In this document: positions 1-8,944 of the stretch, piece by piece | Layout: the number at the start of each line of letters is the position of its first letter | How positions within the stretch are numbered: position 1 is the stretch's first letter | Position numbers and translations under genes: made by a program | Notes under the pieces: generated by a model | What the model was told of the DNA's origin: nothing | What the model saw: only the letters and a program-made list of their open reading frames with translations | Databases searched by the model: none | Assembly (NCBI RefSeq): GCF_030816715.1 | Contig: NZ_JAUSYH010000001.1 | Span: 1,302,001 to 1,366,000 of the forward strand | Reading direction: 5' to 3' | DNA from: Streptomyces achromogenes | GTDB taxonomy: Bacteria > Actinomycetota > Actinomycetes > Streptomycetales > Streptomycetaceae | DNA length: 64,000 nt

Positions 1-3000
1 CTGCGCACCGGCGAGAGCGACACGGCGATCGCCGCCGGGGTCAACCTGCTCCTGTCACCCGTCGTCGGCGTGGCGTTCGGCCAGGCGGGCGCCCTCGCGC
101 CGGACGGGCGCTGCAAGCCGTTCTCCGCGGCGGCCGACGGCATCGGCCGGGGCGAGGGCTGCGCGGCCGTGCTCCTGAAGCGGCTCTCCGACGCCGAGCG
201 GGACGGCGACCGCGTCCTCGCCGTCGTGCGGGCCACCGCCGTCAACTCCGACGGCCGCTCCAACGGGCTGCTGGCCCCCAACCCCGCAGCGCAGCAAGCC
301 CTGTTGACGACCGCGTACGGGCGGGCCGGGCTGGTCGCCGCGCACGTCGACTACGTCGAGGCGCACGGCACGGGCACCCCGCTCGGCGACCCGATCGAGG
401 CCGGCGCGCTGGACGCGGTGCTGGGAGCGGGCCGCGACCCCGAACAGCCGCTGCTGCTCGGCTCGGTCAAGGGAAACCTCGGCCATCTGGAGGCCGCGGC
501 GGGCCTCGCCGGGCTGGTGAAGACGGTTCTCGCGCTGCACCACGACCTGATCCCGCCCTCCCTGCACTGCACGCGCGGAAGCGCCGTGGGCGAGGCGCGG
601 CTGCGGGTGGTGACCGAGCCCGAGCCGTGGCCCCGCTACGGCGGCACGGCCACCGCCGGCGTGTCGGGTTTCGGCTTCAGCGGCGCCAACGCCCACGCGG
701 TGCTGGAGGAATGGCGGCCCGACGTCCTCCCGCCGCCGGTCGAGGAGCCGGTCGCCCGGCTGCATCTGCTGTCCGACGTCGACGCCGAGCGGGTCCGGGA
801 CACCGCCGGCCGGCTGGCCGCGTGGCTCCGCACGCCCGAGGGGAGGGCGGCCCGCCCGGCCGACGTGGCGCGGACGCTCGCCGGACGCACCGGCCGCGGT
901 CCCGTGCGCGCCGCCGTGGTCGCCCACGACGGCGACGAACTGGCCGACTCCATGGGCGCGTTGGCGCAGGGCCGCCCGCATCCGTGCGCGGTGACCGGTG
1001 ACCGTGATCTCGTCGGGCGCGGCCCGGTGTGGGTGTTCTCCGGATACGGCAGCCAGTGGCCGGGCATGGGACGCCGGCTGCTGGCCGAGGAACCGGTGTT
1101 CGCCGCCGCCGTGGAGAAACTCGACGCGCAGCTCGCCGGGGAATGCGGGTTCTCCCTGCACGACCGGCTGACCTCCGAAGACCCCCTGGACTGCCTGGAG
1201 ATCGCGCAGCCCGTGCTGTTCGGGGTGCAGGTGGCGCTCGCCGAGACGTGGCGCGCGTACGGGGTGGAACCGGCCGCGGTGATCGGCCACTCGATGGGCG
1301 AGGTGGCCGCCGCCGTCTGTGCGGGCGCGCTGGAAGTGCCGGAGGCCGCCCGGGTCATCGCCGTACGCGCCCGTCTGCTGGGCGGGCTGCGGGGCGGCGC
1401 GATGGCCGTGGTCGAGGTGGACGACGCCGAACTCGCCGCCCTTCAGAGGGACTTCCCCGGCGTTCAGGTCGCCGTCCACTCCTCGCCCGGGCAGAAGGTG
1501 GTCACCGGGGAGGGGTCGGCGGTCGCGGGGCTCGTGCGCCGGCTCGAGGAGGAGGGACGCGCCGCGCGGGTGATGCGGGTGGCCGGCGCCGGGCACTCGT
1601 CCCAGGTCGATCCGCTGCTGCCGGAGCTGACCGCGGCCCTGGCCGAGGTCCGGGGGCGGCGTCCGCAGGTGCCGGTGTACTCCACCGTCCTCGACGACCC
1701 GCGCGGTGACTGCGCGTTCGACGCCGCCCACTGGGCCGCCAACCTGCGTCGGCCGGTGCGTCTGGACCGGGCCGTCGCTGCGGCGGCGGCCGACGGCCAC
1801 ACCGTGTTCGTGGAGATCTCGCCGCATCCGGTCCTGGCGGGGCCGATCGCCGACACCGTGCCCGGCGCGCTCGCGGTGGGCTCCCTGCGTCGCGACGCGG
1901 ACGGCGGCGCCGCGTTCCTCACGCAGGTGGGCGCCCTGTACGCGGCGGGGCTGCCCCTGCCGCCGCCGGCGGGCCGCGTCGTCGACGTGCCCGCACCGCG
2001 CTGGCGGCACACCCGGCACTGGTGGACGGACGGCCGGCCCCGCGCCCCGCGTCCCGCGGCGAGCCGCCCGGCCGGGCACCCCGGACCGGCTCACGGCCCC
2101 ACGGCCGTCGCCGCTCCCGTCACGTGGGCCGACCCTGCGGCGCGGGTTCCCGCCCTTGCCACTGCCTCTGCCCAGGAGGCCGAACCGGCCGGGCACGCGG
2201 ACACCGTCGGGGAGGCGGCACCCGTCGCGGAGGCCGGCGGCGCCGCATCGGTCGCCACCCGTCTCGGCCGTCACATCGCGGACGTCACGGGTCACCCGGC
2301 GGCCCGGATCACGCCCTCCACCGCGCTGGCCGACCTCGGTCTGGACTCGCTGATGGCGGTCCGCATCCGCACCGCCGTGGAGCGCGAGTTCGCCGTCGCA
2401 CTGCCGCTGCGCGACCTGCTCGGCGCCGCCACGGTCGCCGAAGCGGCCGAACGCATCCGGCGGGCCCTGCCCACCCCGGAGGACGGCCCGGACGGCCCCT
2501 CACCGCAGCGCCTCCTGCGCCCCTTGCGCCCCGGCGGCGCGCGCCCGCCGCTGTTCCTCTTCCACGCGGCCGGGGGCGCCCCCGACGTCTACCGCACCCT
2601 CGCCGAACGGCTGGGGGACGTCCGCCCCGTGCTGGGCGTGGAACGGCTGGAGGAGGCCGGCACCGTGCCGGAGAAGGCGCGCCGCTACGCCGAGGCGATC
2701 GACGCAGCCCACCCCGCCGGGCCCCTGCTGCTGGGTGGCTGGTCGTTCGGCGGCTTCCTGGCGCAGGAGACGGCACGGCTGCTCACGGACGCCGGGCGGG
2801 CCGTACCGCTGGTCGTGCTCATCGACTCGGTGCGCCCGCTGCTCCCCCGGCCCGGTCCGGCTCGGGCCGACCGCGTCCGCGCGCACTTCGAGGGGTTCGC
2901 CCGGCACGTCGCGGACGTGTACGGGGTCCGTCTTCGGCTGCCCTACGACGAGCTCGCGGCGACGGACGACGACCGCGAGCGCATCGACCTCGTCCTGCGG

Positions 3001-3336
3001 GCCCTGCGCGCCGCAGCGGACGTGCCGTCCGCCGCGCTGGAGCACCAGCGGGCCTCCTACCTGGATCTGAGGATCGGCGAGGCCCACCGCCCGAGCCGTT
3101 ATGACGGTCGTGTGGTGCTGTACCGGGCGACCGAGCCGGCTCCGCACACCGTGCGCGACCCGGCCTACGAACGCGACGACGAGCACCTCGGCTGGGACGC
3201 CGTGTGCCCGGATCTGACAGTGGTGCCGGTCCCGGGGCACCACCTGTCACTGCTCGACCCCCCGCACGTCGACGAGATCGCCGCCCACCTGCGGCAGTCG
3301 CTCGCCGCGCCGGGCGGAACCGCCGAACCGCACTGA
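1..3336 (+). CDS. Type I polyketide synthase, 3' part (KS-AT-ACP-TE), Pks13-like thioesterase
   Basis: The gene is open from base 1, so its 5' end, including the KS active-site Cys, lies outside the window. Numbering from the first codon, the C-terminal KS half covers about 1-240, with the catalytic histidines in EAHGTGT (His122) and KGNLGH (His162). An acyltransferase follows at about 345-640 (GHSMGE, Ser431), then an ACP (LGLDSL, Ser783 as phosphopantetheine site) and a thioesterase at about 845-1105 (GGWSFGG, Ser915; GHH near 1080). There are no reductive domains. The TE carries stretches such as EHQRASYLD, YDGRVVLYR and VLIDSVR that match what I recall of the Pks13 TE, which releases alpha-alkyl beta-keto acids. 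The AT has GAGH where HAFH or YASH is usual, so extender choice is unclear. The next gene starts 9 nt downstream, suggesting an operon. PKS identity is certain; a Pks13-like function is inference. Confidence 0.9.
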   Translation: MRTGESDTAIAAGVNLLLSPVVGVAFGQAGALAPDGRCKPFSAAADGIGRGEGCAAVLLKRLSDAERDGDRVLAVVRATAVNSDGRSNGLLAPNPAAQQALLTTAYGRAGLVAAHVDYVEAHGTGTPLGDPIEAGALDAVLGAGRDPEQPLLLGSVKGNLGHLEAAAGLAGLVKTVLALHHDLIPPSLHCTRGSAVGEARLRVVTEPEPWPRYGGTATAGVSGFGFSGANAHAVLEEWRPDVLPPPVEEPVARLHLLSDVDAERVRDTAGRLAAWLRTPEGRAARPADVARTLAGRTGRGPVRAAVVAHDGDELADSMGALAQGRPHPCAVTGDRDLVGRGPVWVFSGYGSQWPGMGRRLLAEEPVFAAAVEKLDAQLAGECGFSLHDRLTSEDPLDCLEIAQPVLFGVQVALAETWRAYGVEPAAVIGHSMGEVAAAVCAGALEVPEAARVIAVRARLLGGLRGGAMAVVEVDDAELAALQRDFPGVQVAVHSSPGQKVVTGEGSAVAGLVRRLEEEGRAARVMRVAGAGHSSQVDPLLPELTAALAEVRGRRPQVPVYSTVLDDPRGDCAFDAAHWAANLRRPVRLDRAVAAAAADGHTVFVEISPHPVLAGPIADTVPGALAVGSLRRDADGGAAFLTQVGALYAAGLPLPPPAGRVVDVPAPRWRHTRHWWTDGRPRAPRPAASRPAGHPGPAHGPTAVAAPVTWADPAARVPALATASAQEAEPAGHADTVGEAAPVAEAGGAASVATRLGRHIADVTGHPAARITPSTALADLGLDSLMAVRIRTAVEREFAVALPLRDLLGAATVAEAAERIRRALPTPEDGPDGPSPQRLLRPLRPGGARPPLFLFHAAGGAPDVYRTLAERLGDVRPVLGVERLEEAGTVPEKARRYAEAIDAAHPAGPLLLGGWSFGGFLAQETARLLTDAGRAVPLVVLIDSVRPLLPRPGPARADRVRAHFEGFARHVADVYGVRLRLPYDELAATDDDRERIDLVLRALRAAADVPSAALEHQRASYLDLRIGEAHRPSRYDGRVVLYRATEPAPHTVRDPAYERDDEHLGWDAVCPDLTVVPVPGHHLSLLDPPHVDEIAAHLRQSLAAPGGTAEPH

Positions 3337-3345
3337 GGAGCCGCC

Positions 3346-4323
3346 ATGCCGCACCGCACCGCCGCAACGTCCCGACGCGCCGTCACCAAAGCCGCCGCGG
3401 CCACAGGGCTGGCCGCCCTGTTCGGTGCCCGCGCCACCACGACGGCCGGCGCCACCACGACAGACCGGGCCACGGCGACGGCCCGGACCGCGACCCGGCT
3501 GGGACCGCGCACCGTCGACGTCTCCGTCGCCTCCCCCGCGCTGGGCCGCCGCGCGCCGTTGCGGCTGATCCTGCCCACCGGCTTCGACGCCCGGCCCGAG
3601 CGGACCTACCCCGTGCTGTATCTGCTGCACGGCGCCCACGACGACCACACGTCCTGGACCCGGGAGACCGACATCGAGGCCTTCACCGAGGGCCGCGACC
3701 TGATCGTGGCCATGCCCGACGCCGGCCCCACCGGCATCCCGTCCGCGTGGCGCGGCGGCCCCGACTACGAGACCTTCCAGGTGCGGGAGGTCCCGGCGCT
3801 CCTCGCCCGCGACTACCGGGCCTCCGGGGTGCGGGCCGTCGCCGGGGTCTCCACCGGCGGCTACGGGGCGATGGCGCACGCCGCCCGGCACCCGGGCACG
3901 TTCGCCGCCGCGGCCTCCTACAGCGGCATCCTCGACACCACCGCCCCCGGGGTGCCGCCCCTCGTGGACGCCATCGTGGCCCGCGAGAACCTGCTCCCCC
4001 CGTCGCTGTGGGGCAACCCGATCCTCAACGCCCCGACCTGGCGCGACTTCAATCCGCGGGCCCGCGCGGCCGGACTGCGGGGCACTCCCCTGTACGTGTC
4101 GAGCGGCAGCGGGGTGGTCGGCGGCGCCGGCGACTGGCTGCCGGAGGCGCTGGAGAGCGCGCTGTGGCCCTCGGCGCACGGTTTCACCGGCGCGCTGGCG
4201 CTCCTCGGCGTCGCGGTCACCACCCACTTCTACACGGGAGGAGGACACAGCTGGACCTACTGGCGACGGGAGTTCACCGCCTCCTGGCCGATGCTCGCCC
4301 GTGCGCTGGGGGTGCCGGAATGA
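3346..4323 (+). CDS. Secreted antigen-85/esterase-D family acyltransferase or esterase
   Basis: This is a 325-residue alpha/beta hydrolase. The N-terminus has a twin-arginine pattern (SRRAVTK) followed by a hydrophobic Ala-rich stretch, so Tat export is likely. The core shows YLLHGAHDDHTSW, the nucleophile elbow GVSTGGYGAM (Ser169) and GGGHSWTYW (His301). The G-HSW-YW signature is typical of the esterase family that includes mycobacterial antigen 85 mycolyltransferases. The ATG is preceded by GAGGAG and lies 9 nt after the PKS stop, so the two genes are probably cotranscribed. That position suggests the protein transfers or hydrolyses the PKS product at the cell surface. Many streptomycete esterases share this fold, so transferase activity is not proven. 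Confidence 0.8.
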   Translation: MPHRTAATSRRAVTKAAAATGLAALFGARATTTAGATTTDRATATARTATRLGPRTVDVSVASPALGRRAPLRLILPTGFDARPERTYPVLYLLHGAHDDHTSWTRETDIEAFTEGRDLIVAMPDAGPTGIPSAWRGGPDYETFQVREVPALLARDYRASGVRAVAGVSTGGYGAMAHAARHPGTFAAAASYSGILDTTAPGVPPLVDAIVARENLLPPSLWGNPILNAPTWRDFNPRARAAGLRGTPLYVSSGSGVVGGAGDWLPEALESALWPSAHGFTGALALLGVAVTTHFYTGGGHSWTYWRREFTASWPMLARALGVPE

Positions 4324-4445
4324 TGTCGGTGCCGCCGGGGCACGGAACGGAGCGCAGGGGTCGCCCGTCCAACACAGGACGGCCCTCTCGTCCCACGGGC
4401 ACCGGTGCGTGGGCGAGCCGTCTCCGGGTGAAAGGAGTGTCCGTC

Positions 4446-5687
4446 GTGGCTGTCCCCGCTCCGCGCGGCGAACCCGTCGGCCCCCGAACCGCTCCGGTTC
4501 CGCCGGACCTGGCCGAGCTGCTTCGCTCCGACCTCGAAGGCGTGGCCGACGAAGTGGAGGAAGAGGTCCGCAGACAGGTCCCCGAGTACGGGGGGCCCGC
4601 CGCCGCGGTCCAGGGCCGCCACATCAGGTCCGGCGTGGTCCAGGCGCTCACCCTGTTCGTCGACCACATCGCCGACCCGCGGGGCCAGGACGCCGCTATC
4701 GCCGCGACGTACTACGAACTCGGCCGCGGTGAAGCCCTCGAGGGACGCAGCCTCGACGCGCTGCAGTCGGCGTTGCGCGTGGGCGGCCTGCACGCCTGGC
4801 GGCGGCTGAGCCGCACGGCCGAGGAGGTCGGGCTGGACTCGACGGCCGTGGCCGCCCTCGGCGAACTGGCCTTCAGGACGGTGCACGAGGTCGCGGAGGC
4901 GGCCGCCGCCGGATACGCCGAAGCCCGGTCCCGCAGCGCCGACGAGCTGGAGCGGCGTCGCCGGCGCCTGCTCGACCTCCTGCTGGGCGAGGGGCCGGTG
5001 TCCCCTGAGGCGGTGCAGGAGCTGGCGCACGCCGCACGCTGGCGGGTGCCCTCGCAGGTCGCGGTCGTCGTGCTCGCGGCAAGCGCCGACCCCAACGCAC
5101 AGGACCCGCCGCCGGCGACGCCCGGGGCGCTGGTGGACATGGGGTCACGGCCGCCGCGGGTGCTGGTCCCGGACCCGGAGGGCGCGGGCCGGTTCGGCGG
5201 CCGGGCGTTCGTCCTCGGTCTGCAGGGACGCCCGGCGGCGATCGGCCCGACGGTCCCGGTCGCCGAGGCCGCGCACTCGCTGCGCTGGGCCACCCGCGCG
5301 CTCGGGCTGATGGGCCGCGGGGTGCTGCCCCGGCAGGGCGTGGTGCGCTGCGCCGACCATCTGTCGACGCTGCTCCTGCACAGCGACGAACCGCTGCTCG
5401 GCCACCTCGCGGAGCGCACCCTCTCACCCCTGGACGCCGTCTCCGAGGGGCAGCGGGCCAGGCTTGCCGAGACGCTGCTGGCCTGGCTGCTGAGCGGCAG
5501 CAACGTGCCCGACGTGGCCGCCCGGCTGCACATCCACCCGCAGACGGTCCGCTACCGGCTGCGTCAACTGGAGAAGCTGTTCGGCGACGCCCTGCACGAC
5601 CCCGGCGCCCGGCTGGACCTGATCCTCGCCCTGCGCTCCACGGCCGCACACGGCGACACAAGGCGGACACTAACTTCGGAACAATAA
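4446..5687 (+). CDS. PucR/CdaR-type transcriptional regulator with C-terminal HTH
   Basis: The protein is 413 residues. The C-terminus (about 340-400) has the PucR-family helix-turn-helix: LLAWLLSGSNVPDVAARLHIHPQTVRYRLRQ in two consecutive blocks followed by LEKLFG. The N-terminal 150 residues are helical and resemble the RsbRD-like sensor region found in such proteins. I chose GTG at 4446 because AAAGGAG lies 8 nt upstream at 4431-4437. An ATG at 4320 overlapping the previous stop would extend the product but has no comparable site. The gene sits between the antigen-85-like gene and the cutinase on the same strand, so it may control this lipid or ester module. The ligand is unknown. Confidence 0.85.
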   Translation: MAVPAPRGEPVGPRTAPVPPDLAELLRSDLEGVADEVEEEVRRQVPEYGGPAAAVQGRHIRSGVVQALTLFVDHIADPRGQDAAIAATYYELGRGEALEGRSLDALQSALRVGGLHAWRRLSRTAEEVGLDSTAVAALGELAFRTVHEVAEAAAAGYAEARSRSADELERRRRRLLDLLLGEGPVSPEAVQELAHAARWRVPSQVAVVVLAASADPNAQDPPPATPGALVDMGSRPPRVLVPDPEGAGRFGGRAFVLGLQGRPAAIGPTVPVAEAAHSLRWATRALGLMGRGVLPRQGVVRCADHLSTLLLHSDEPLLGHLAERTLSPLDAVSEGQRARLAETLLAWLLSGSNVPDVAARLHIHPQTVRYRLRQLEKLFGDALHDPGARLDLILALRSTAAHGDTRRTLTSEQ

Positions 5688-5798
5688 AACGCGGGATTTC
5701 TGAATTCCCGTCCATAACACCTGCCCGGGAAACGCGAATACCTTCGGGACTGTCCTTTTCCGTAGGCGCACAACGCGCCGCACCCCCAAAGGATCCCC

Positions 5799-6440
5799 AT
5801 GCGTATTCGCCTGTGCCTCGCCGCGCTCTCCCTCGTCGGCGGGGTCGGACTGACCGCCCTCTCGGCACCCGCGGCATCCGCCGCCGCCTGCTCGGACATC
5901 GACGTCGTGGCAGCTCGCGGCACCTTCGAGCCGGGCACGCTCGGCCTGATCGTCGGCGACCCGGTGTATTCCGCCCTGCAGAGGAAACTGACGGGAAAGA
6001 AACTCTCCAGCTATGCGGTGAACTATCCCGCCGACCTTTCCCTGACGTCCGCCGCGCAGGGAAACGCCGATCTCGTGAACCACGTCAAGGCGCAGGCCGC
6101 AGCCTGTCCCGCCCAGCGTTTCCTGCTCGTCGGATATTCGCAGGGCGCGAACGTCGTCGACAACTCCCTCGGCATCAGCAGCGCCGGCGCGGTGGTGGGC
6201 AGCCCCATCGTGGCGACCCTCCCCGCGGCCGTCGAGCCGAAGGTCGCCGCGGTCCTGCTGTTCGGCAACCCGATCCGGGCGCTCGGCAAGAGCGTCACCG
6301 GCGTCTACCAGAGCCGCACCATCGACTTCTGCGCCGACGGCGACCCCATCTGCGAGAACGGCGGGGACGACGTGCTGGCGCACCTCGGCTACACCTCCGA
6401 CGCCGGCGCGGCGGCCACGTTCGCCGCGAGCAGGGTCTGA
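5799..6440 (+). CDS. Secreted cutinase-family esterase
   Basis: The product has 213 residues with a clear Sec signal peptide (MRIRLCLAALSLVGGVGLTA, cleavage near ASAAAC). The mature part begins with the cutinase-typical CSDIDVVAARGTFEPG. It has the nucleophile elbow GYSQG (Ser114) and a late DGDPIC then HLGY, which supply Asp and His of the triad. Cutinase-family enzymes hydrolyse cutin, polyesters or triglycerides; in mycobacteria one member (Rv3802c) lies next to pks13 and the antigen 85 genes. AAAGGA lies about 8 nt before the ATG. A strong hairpin terminator follows at 6512-6545. Family assignment is secure; the substrate is not. Confidence 0.9.
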   Translation: MRIRLCLAALSLVGGVGLTALSAPAASAAACSDIDVVAARGTFEPGTLGLIVGDPVYSALQRKLTGKKLSSYAVNYPADLSLTSAAQGNADLVNHVKAQAAACPAQRFLLVGYSQGANVVDNSLGISSAGAVVGSPIVATLPAAVEPKVAAVLLFGNPIRALGKSVTGVYQSRTIDFCADGDPICENGGDDVLAHLGYTSDAGAAATFAASRV

Positions 6441-6502
6441 CACGCGGAACACGCGGAACACGCGAACACTCGGAACACTCGGAACACTCGGAATACTCGG
6501 AA
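6432..6502 (+). repeat. Short tandem repeat, 9-bp GGAACACTC-like units
   Basis: Immediately after the cutinase stop there are several imperfect copies of a 9-bp unit, GGAACACGC changing to GGAACACTC and GAATACTCG. It lies between the stop codon and the terminator hairpin and has no coding role. It may vary in copy number between strains. Confidence 0.7.
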
Positions 6503-6511
6503 AGACGCACT

Positions 6512-6545
6512 GACGGGCCCGGGAGGTTCTCCTCCCGGGCCCGTC
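6512..6545 (+). terminator. Perfect 15-bp hairpin downstream of the cutinase gene
   Basis: The arm GACGGGCCCGGGAGG (6512-6526) and its exact complement (6531-6545) flank a TTCT loop. It lies between the cutinase gene and the convergent hydrolase gene, so it could stop transcription from both sides. There is no U-run, as is common in streptomycetes. Confidence 0.8.
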
Positions 6546-6618
6546 GTGTGTGCGGGGGACGGTGGCTGCCACCGGGCTCGACCGGCCCCGGCGGCAGCCA
6601 CCTGTACCCCGCCGCCCG

Positions 6619-8394
6619 TTATCGCGGAGCGCGGGCGAACGCGGCGAGGCCGGCGGACACCGGCTCGGGCCGGCCGTCGTTCTGCACCGGGGCCGCGGTC
6701 AGCACGTCGAGATGCTGGTAGCCGGCCGCCACCACGGGATGCAGGTCGGCCGGGATGCGGCCGGCGAGCAGTCCGTCGCCCGCGAGCACCGTGAGCGTCG
6801 GGTTGGCCGTCAGCCCGCCGGGATGGACGACGAGCCTCTTCACCTGAGGCGACGTGCCCAACTGGATGTCGGTGAGGAGCTTGGTGGGGAAGTACTGCTC
6901 GGTGAAGTCCAGCGGCTGCTCCGCCAGACTGCGGGCCAGTTCCCGGATGTCGGTGACCTCCTTGCCGGCCGTGGTGAACGGCGTGCCGTCGGCCGACCGG
7001 TACCCGGGGTCGTCGGCGTCACCGACGCGGTCGTAGTTCCGCCAGGTGTACAGCGGCCCGTGGGGTTGCCCGGGGATGGCCTTGTACTCGACGCCGAACA
7101 ACTGCGTCGGCTGCGCACTGCCGTTGGCGGCGGGGAAGTCCTTGTCCACGACCGGCCCGCCGTCGAAGAAGCCCACACTGCTCTGCAGAAACGCCAGCGG
7201 TACGGACTGGTCGTCCATCAGCGCCCCGAGCACGGCGGCGTTGGTGAGCCGGAAGTCCTTCACCGCGGGTGAGCCGGTGAGGAAGGCCGCGGCGTCCTTC
7301 GAGAACAGGAACCGGTTGGTGGCCTCGATGTTGAGGCCGGAGGGCAGGTAGGCGGGCAGGTCCGCCTCGGCGTCCGGGTCGTGCACGGCTCCGAGGCCGG
7401 CGATGGCGAGCAAAGTCATGGTCTCCGGGTTGAGCAGGACCGGCGCGGACAGTGAGCGCGGGAGCGCCCCGGTGTCGAGCCCCGCCTGCACCGCCGCGTA
7501 GCCGAGCCCGATGTCCGGCAGGCCGGTGTCGTCGGGGATGCTGCCGCTCAGGTCGTCCAGGGAGGTGGAGACCGTCGTGTCCAGGGCGAAGTAGCCGGCG
7601 CACTGGTTCTGCCCGGCGTCCGCCGTGGTGGCGGGGTTGCCGTCGAAGTCGGCGGCGGCGAAGTACCCGGTGATCACGCCGCCCAGCGAGTGCCCGCCGC
7701 ACAGCAGCCTGCTCCTGCGCAGGCCGGGATCGGGCAACTCGGCGACGAGCAGGTCGTACTGGTCCCGCACGGTCTGCTCGATGCCGAGCTTCGCCAGCCA
7801 CCCGAGCCGGCCGTTGCCGGCGAACCCGTCGAAGGTGCGGCCGCCGACCGGCCGGCCGCGGTAGTAGTAGTCGACGGCCGCGTGCTGGTCGCCGGAGGCG
7901 ATGCCGGTGCGGTCCTCCAGGCAGTTGGAGCGCCTGTCCAGCGCCCAGAACTCGATGTGCCGCCCTTGGGCCGCGGCCTTGGCGACGGTGCCGCGGGCGA
8001 CGCTGTCGAAAGCTCCCGCGCCCTCCAGGATGCCCGGCTGGGCCACGAGGATCCGGTCGGCGTCGGCGGACGCGGCCGGCCCCTCCGCGGAGCGGTAGCG
8101 CAGATACGACAGCCAGTCGCACGCCGCCGGACGGCTGCCGAACGCCGACGGCAACGGCGCCTTCACCCGCACCACCGACTCGGTCACCCCGTCGGCCGGA
8201 TGCGTCGACGCCACGGGCGTCTCGGTGCGCGTGCCGGCTCCCTGGGCGGTCGGGACGGCTCCGGTGAGGGCCCCGGCGGTCAGCAGCGCCGCCAGCGCGG
8301 CGCCGCGCCATGTCCTTCCTCTGCCGGAACTCGTCTTCACGGTCTTCAGCGACGTCATGGACGTCATGGGCTTCAGGGACGTCATGGACTTCAT
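6619..8394 (-). CDS. Large secreted alpha/beta hydrolase (esterase/lipase-like)
   Basis: The product is 591 residues. The N-terminus begins with a repetitive MKSMTSLKPMTSMTSLK segment and then a hydrophobic signal (AALAALLTAGALTGAV). The nucleophile elbow is GGHSLGG near residue 228. The rest resembles actinobacterial secreted hydrolases of unknown substrate. Several in-frame ATGs fall in the repeated leader and none has a good ribosome site, so the start is uncertain. The gene is convergent with the cutinase gene. It may belong with the neighbouring ester/lipid genes, but nothing in the sequence proves this. Confidence 0.7.
   Translation of the reverse strand: MKSMTSLKPMTSMTSLKTVKTSSGRGRTWRGAALAALLTAGALTGAVPTAQGAGTRTETPVASTHPADGVTESVVRVKAPLPSAFGSRPAACDWLSYLRYRSAEGPAASADADRILVAQPGILEGAGAFDSVARGTVAKAAAQGRHIEFWALDRRSNCLEDRTGIASGDQHAAVDYYYRGRPVGGRTFDGFAGNGRLGWLAKLGIEQTVRDQYDLLVAELPDPGLRRSRLLCGGHSLGGVITGYFAAADFDGNPATTADAGQNQCAGYFALDTTVSTSLDDLSGSIPDDTGLPDIGLGYAAVQAGLDTGALPRSLSAPVLLNPETMTLLAIAGLGAVHDPDAEADLPAYLPSGLNIEATNRFLFSKDAAAFLTGSPAVKDFRLTNAAVLGALMDDQSVPLAFLQSSVGFFDGGPVVDKDFPAANGSAQPTQLFGVEYKAIPGQPHGPLYTWRNYDRVGDADDPGYRSADGTPFTTAGKEVTDIRELARSLAEQPLDFTEQYFPTKLLTDIQLGTSPQVKRLVVHPGGLTANPTLTVLAGDGLLAGRIPADLHPVVAAGYQHLDVLTAAPVQNDGRPEPVSAGLAAFARAPR
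8337..8394. repeat. GACGTCATGG-type microrepeat encoding the hydrolase leader
   Basis: Four imperfect copies of a GACGTCATGG-like unit encode the MTSLK/MTSM leader of the minus-strand hydrolase. They provide four in-frame ATG codons. Repeat slippage here would change the length of the signal-peptide n-region without breaking the frame only when the change is a multiple of three. Confidence 0.6.
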
Positions 8395-8601
8395 GGGCGG
8401 ACCGTAGGACGGCGGGAAGCGCCCCGTCGGGGAGTGCTCACAACAACGCAGTGCTCCACGGCGTCCTTGTCACCGGCCCGCAGTCGCCGGCGTCACCCGG
8501 CCGAGGGAACGGCAGCCGCACCCCGCCGTGGCCGGTGACGCCGACCGGTGATTGGCTGGTCCCGTTCCGGCAGCCAGTCCATCCGCAGGAAGGCCCCCGC
8601 C

Positions 8602-8817
8602 ATGAGCAACCCGCACGCACTCGAGTACAAGGTCGTCACCTTCCGGGAGTCGCTGATCGGCGACGCGCTGGACAGCGACAAGCTGGAGAAGGTGCTCAAC
8701 AAGCACGCCGAGGACGGCTGGGCCCTGAAGGCGATCACCTCCGCCGACGTCAAGGGCCGCATCGGTCCCGGCGCGGTCGAGGGCCTGCTCCTCACCCTGG
8801 AGCGTCCGCGGCGCTGA
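8602..8817 (+). CDS. DUF4177-family small protein
   Basis: A 71-residue protein with the DUF4177 pattern: LEYKVVTFRESL, then DKLEKVLNKHAEDGWALKAI and a C-terminal strand LLLTLER. I used the ATG at 8602 because AGGA lies upstream at about 8588; an in-frame ATG at 8548 is less likely. It is transcribed divergently from the secreted hydrolase across a 207-bp gap. The function of the family is unknown. The stop codon lies inside the first unit of a 30-bp triplicate repeat. Confidence 0.85.
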   Translation: MSNPHALEYKVVTFRESLIGDALDSDKLEKVLNKHAEDGWALKAITSADVKGRIGPGAVEGLLLTLERPRR

Positions 8818-8900
8818 CGACCACGGACCGGCCCGTCGTGCCGCTGACGACCACGGACCGGCCCGTCGTGCCGCTGACGACCACGGACCGGCCCGTCGTG
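8811..8900. repeat. Three near-perfect tandem copies of a 30-bp unit
   Basis: Three consecutive 30-bp units each contain GCTGACGACCACGGACCGG followed by CCCGTCGTG. The first overlaps the DUF4177 stop codon. Each unit can fold into a small hairpin through ACGAC and GTCGT, so the array might act as a multi-hairpin terminator. Confidence 0.85.
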
Positions 8901-8944
8901 GTGCACGGCGGCCCGGCCGGCCTCTCGCTTAAGTCGAGAACCGG

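Noticed and set aside
8811..8900. CRISPR-like repeats
   Set aside because: The 30-bp units are directly adjacent with no spacers and no cas genes are nearby.
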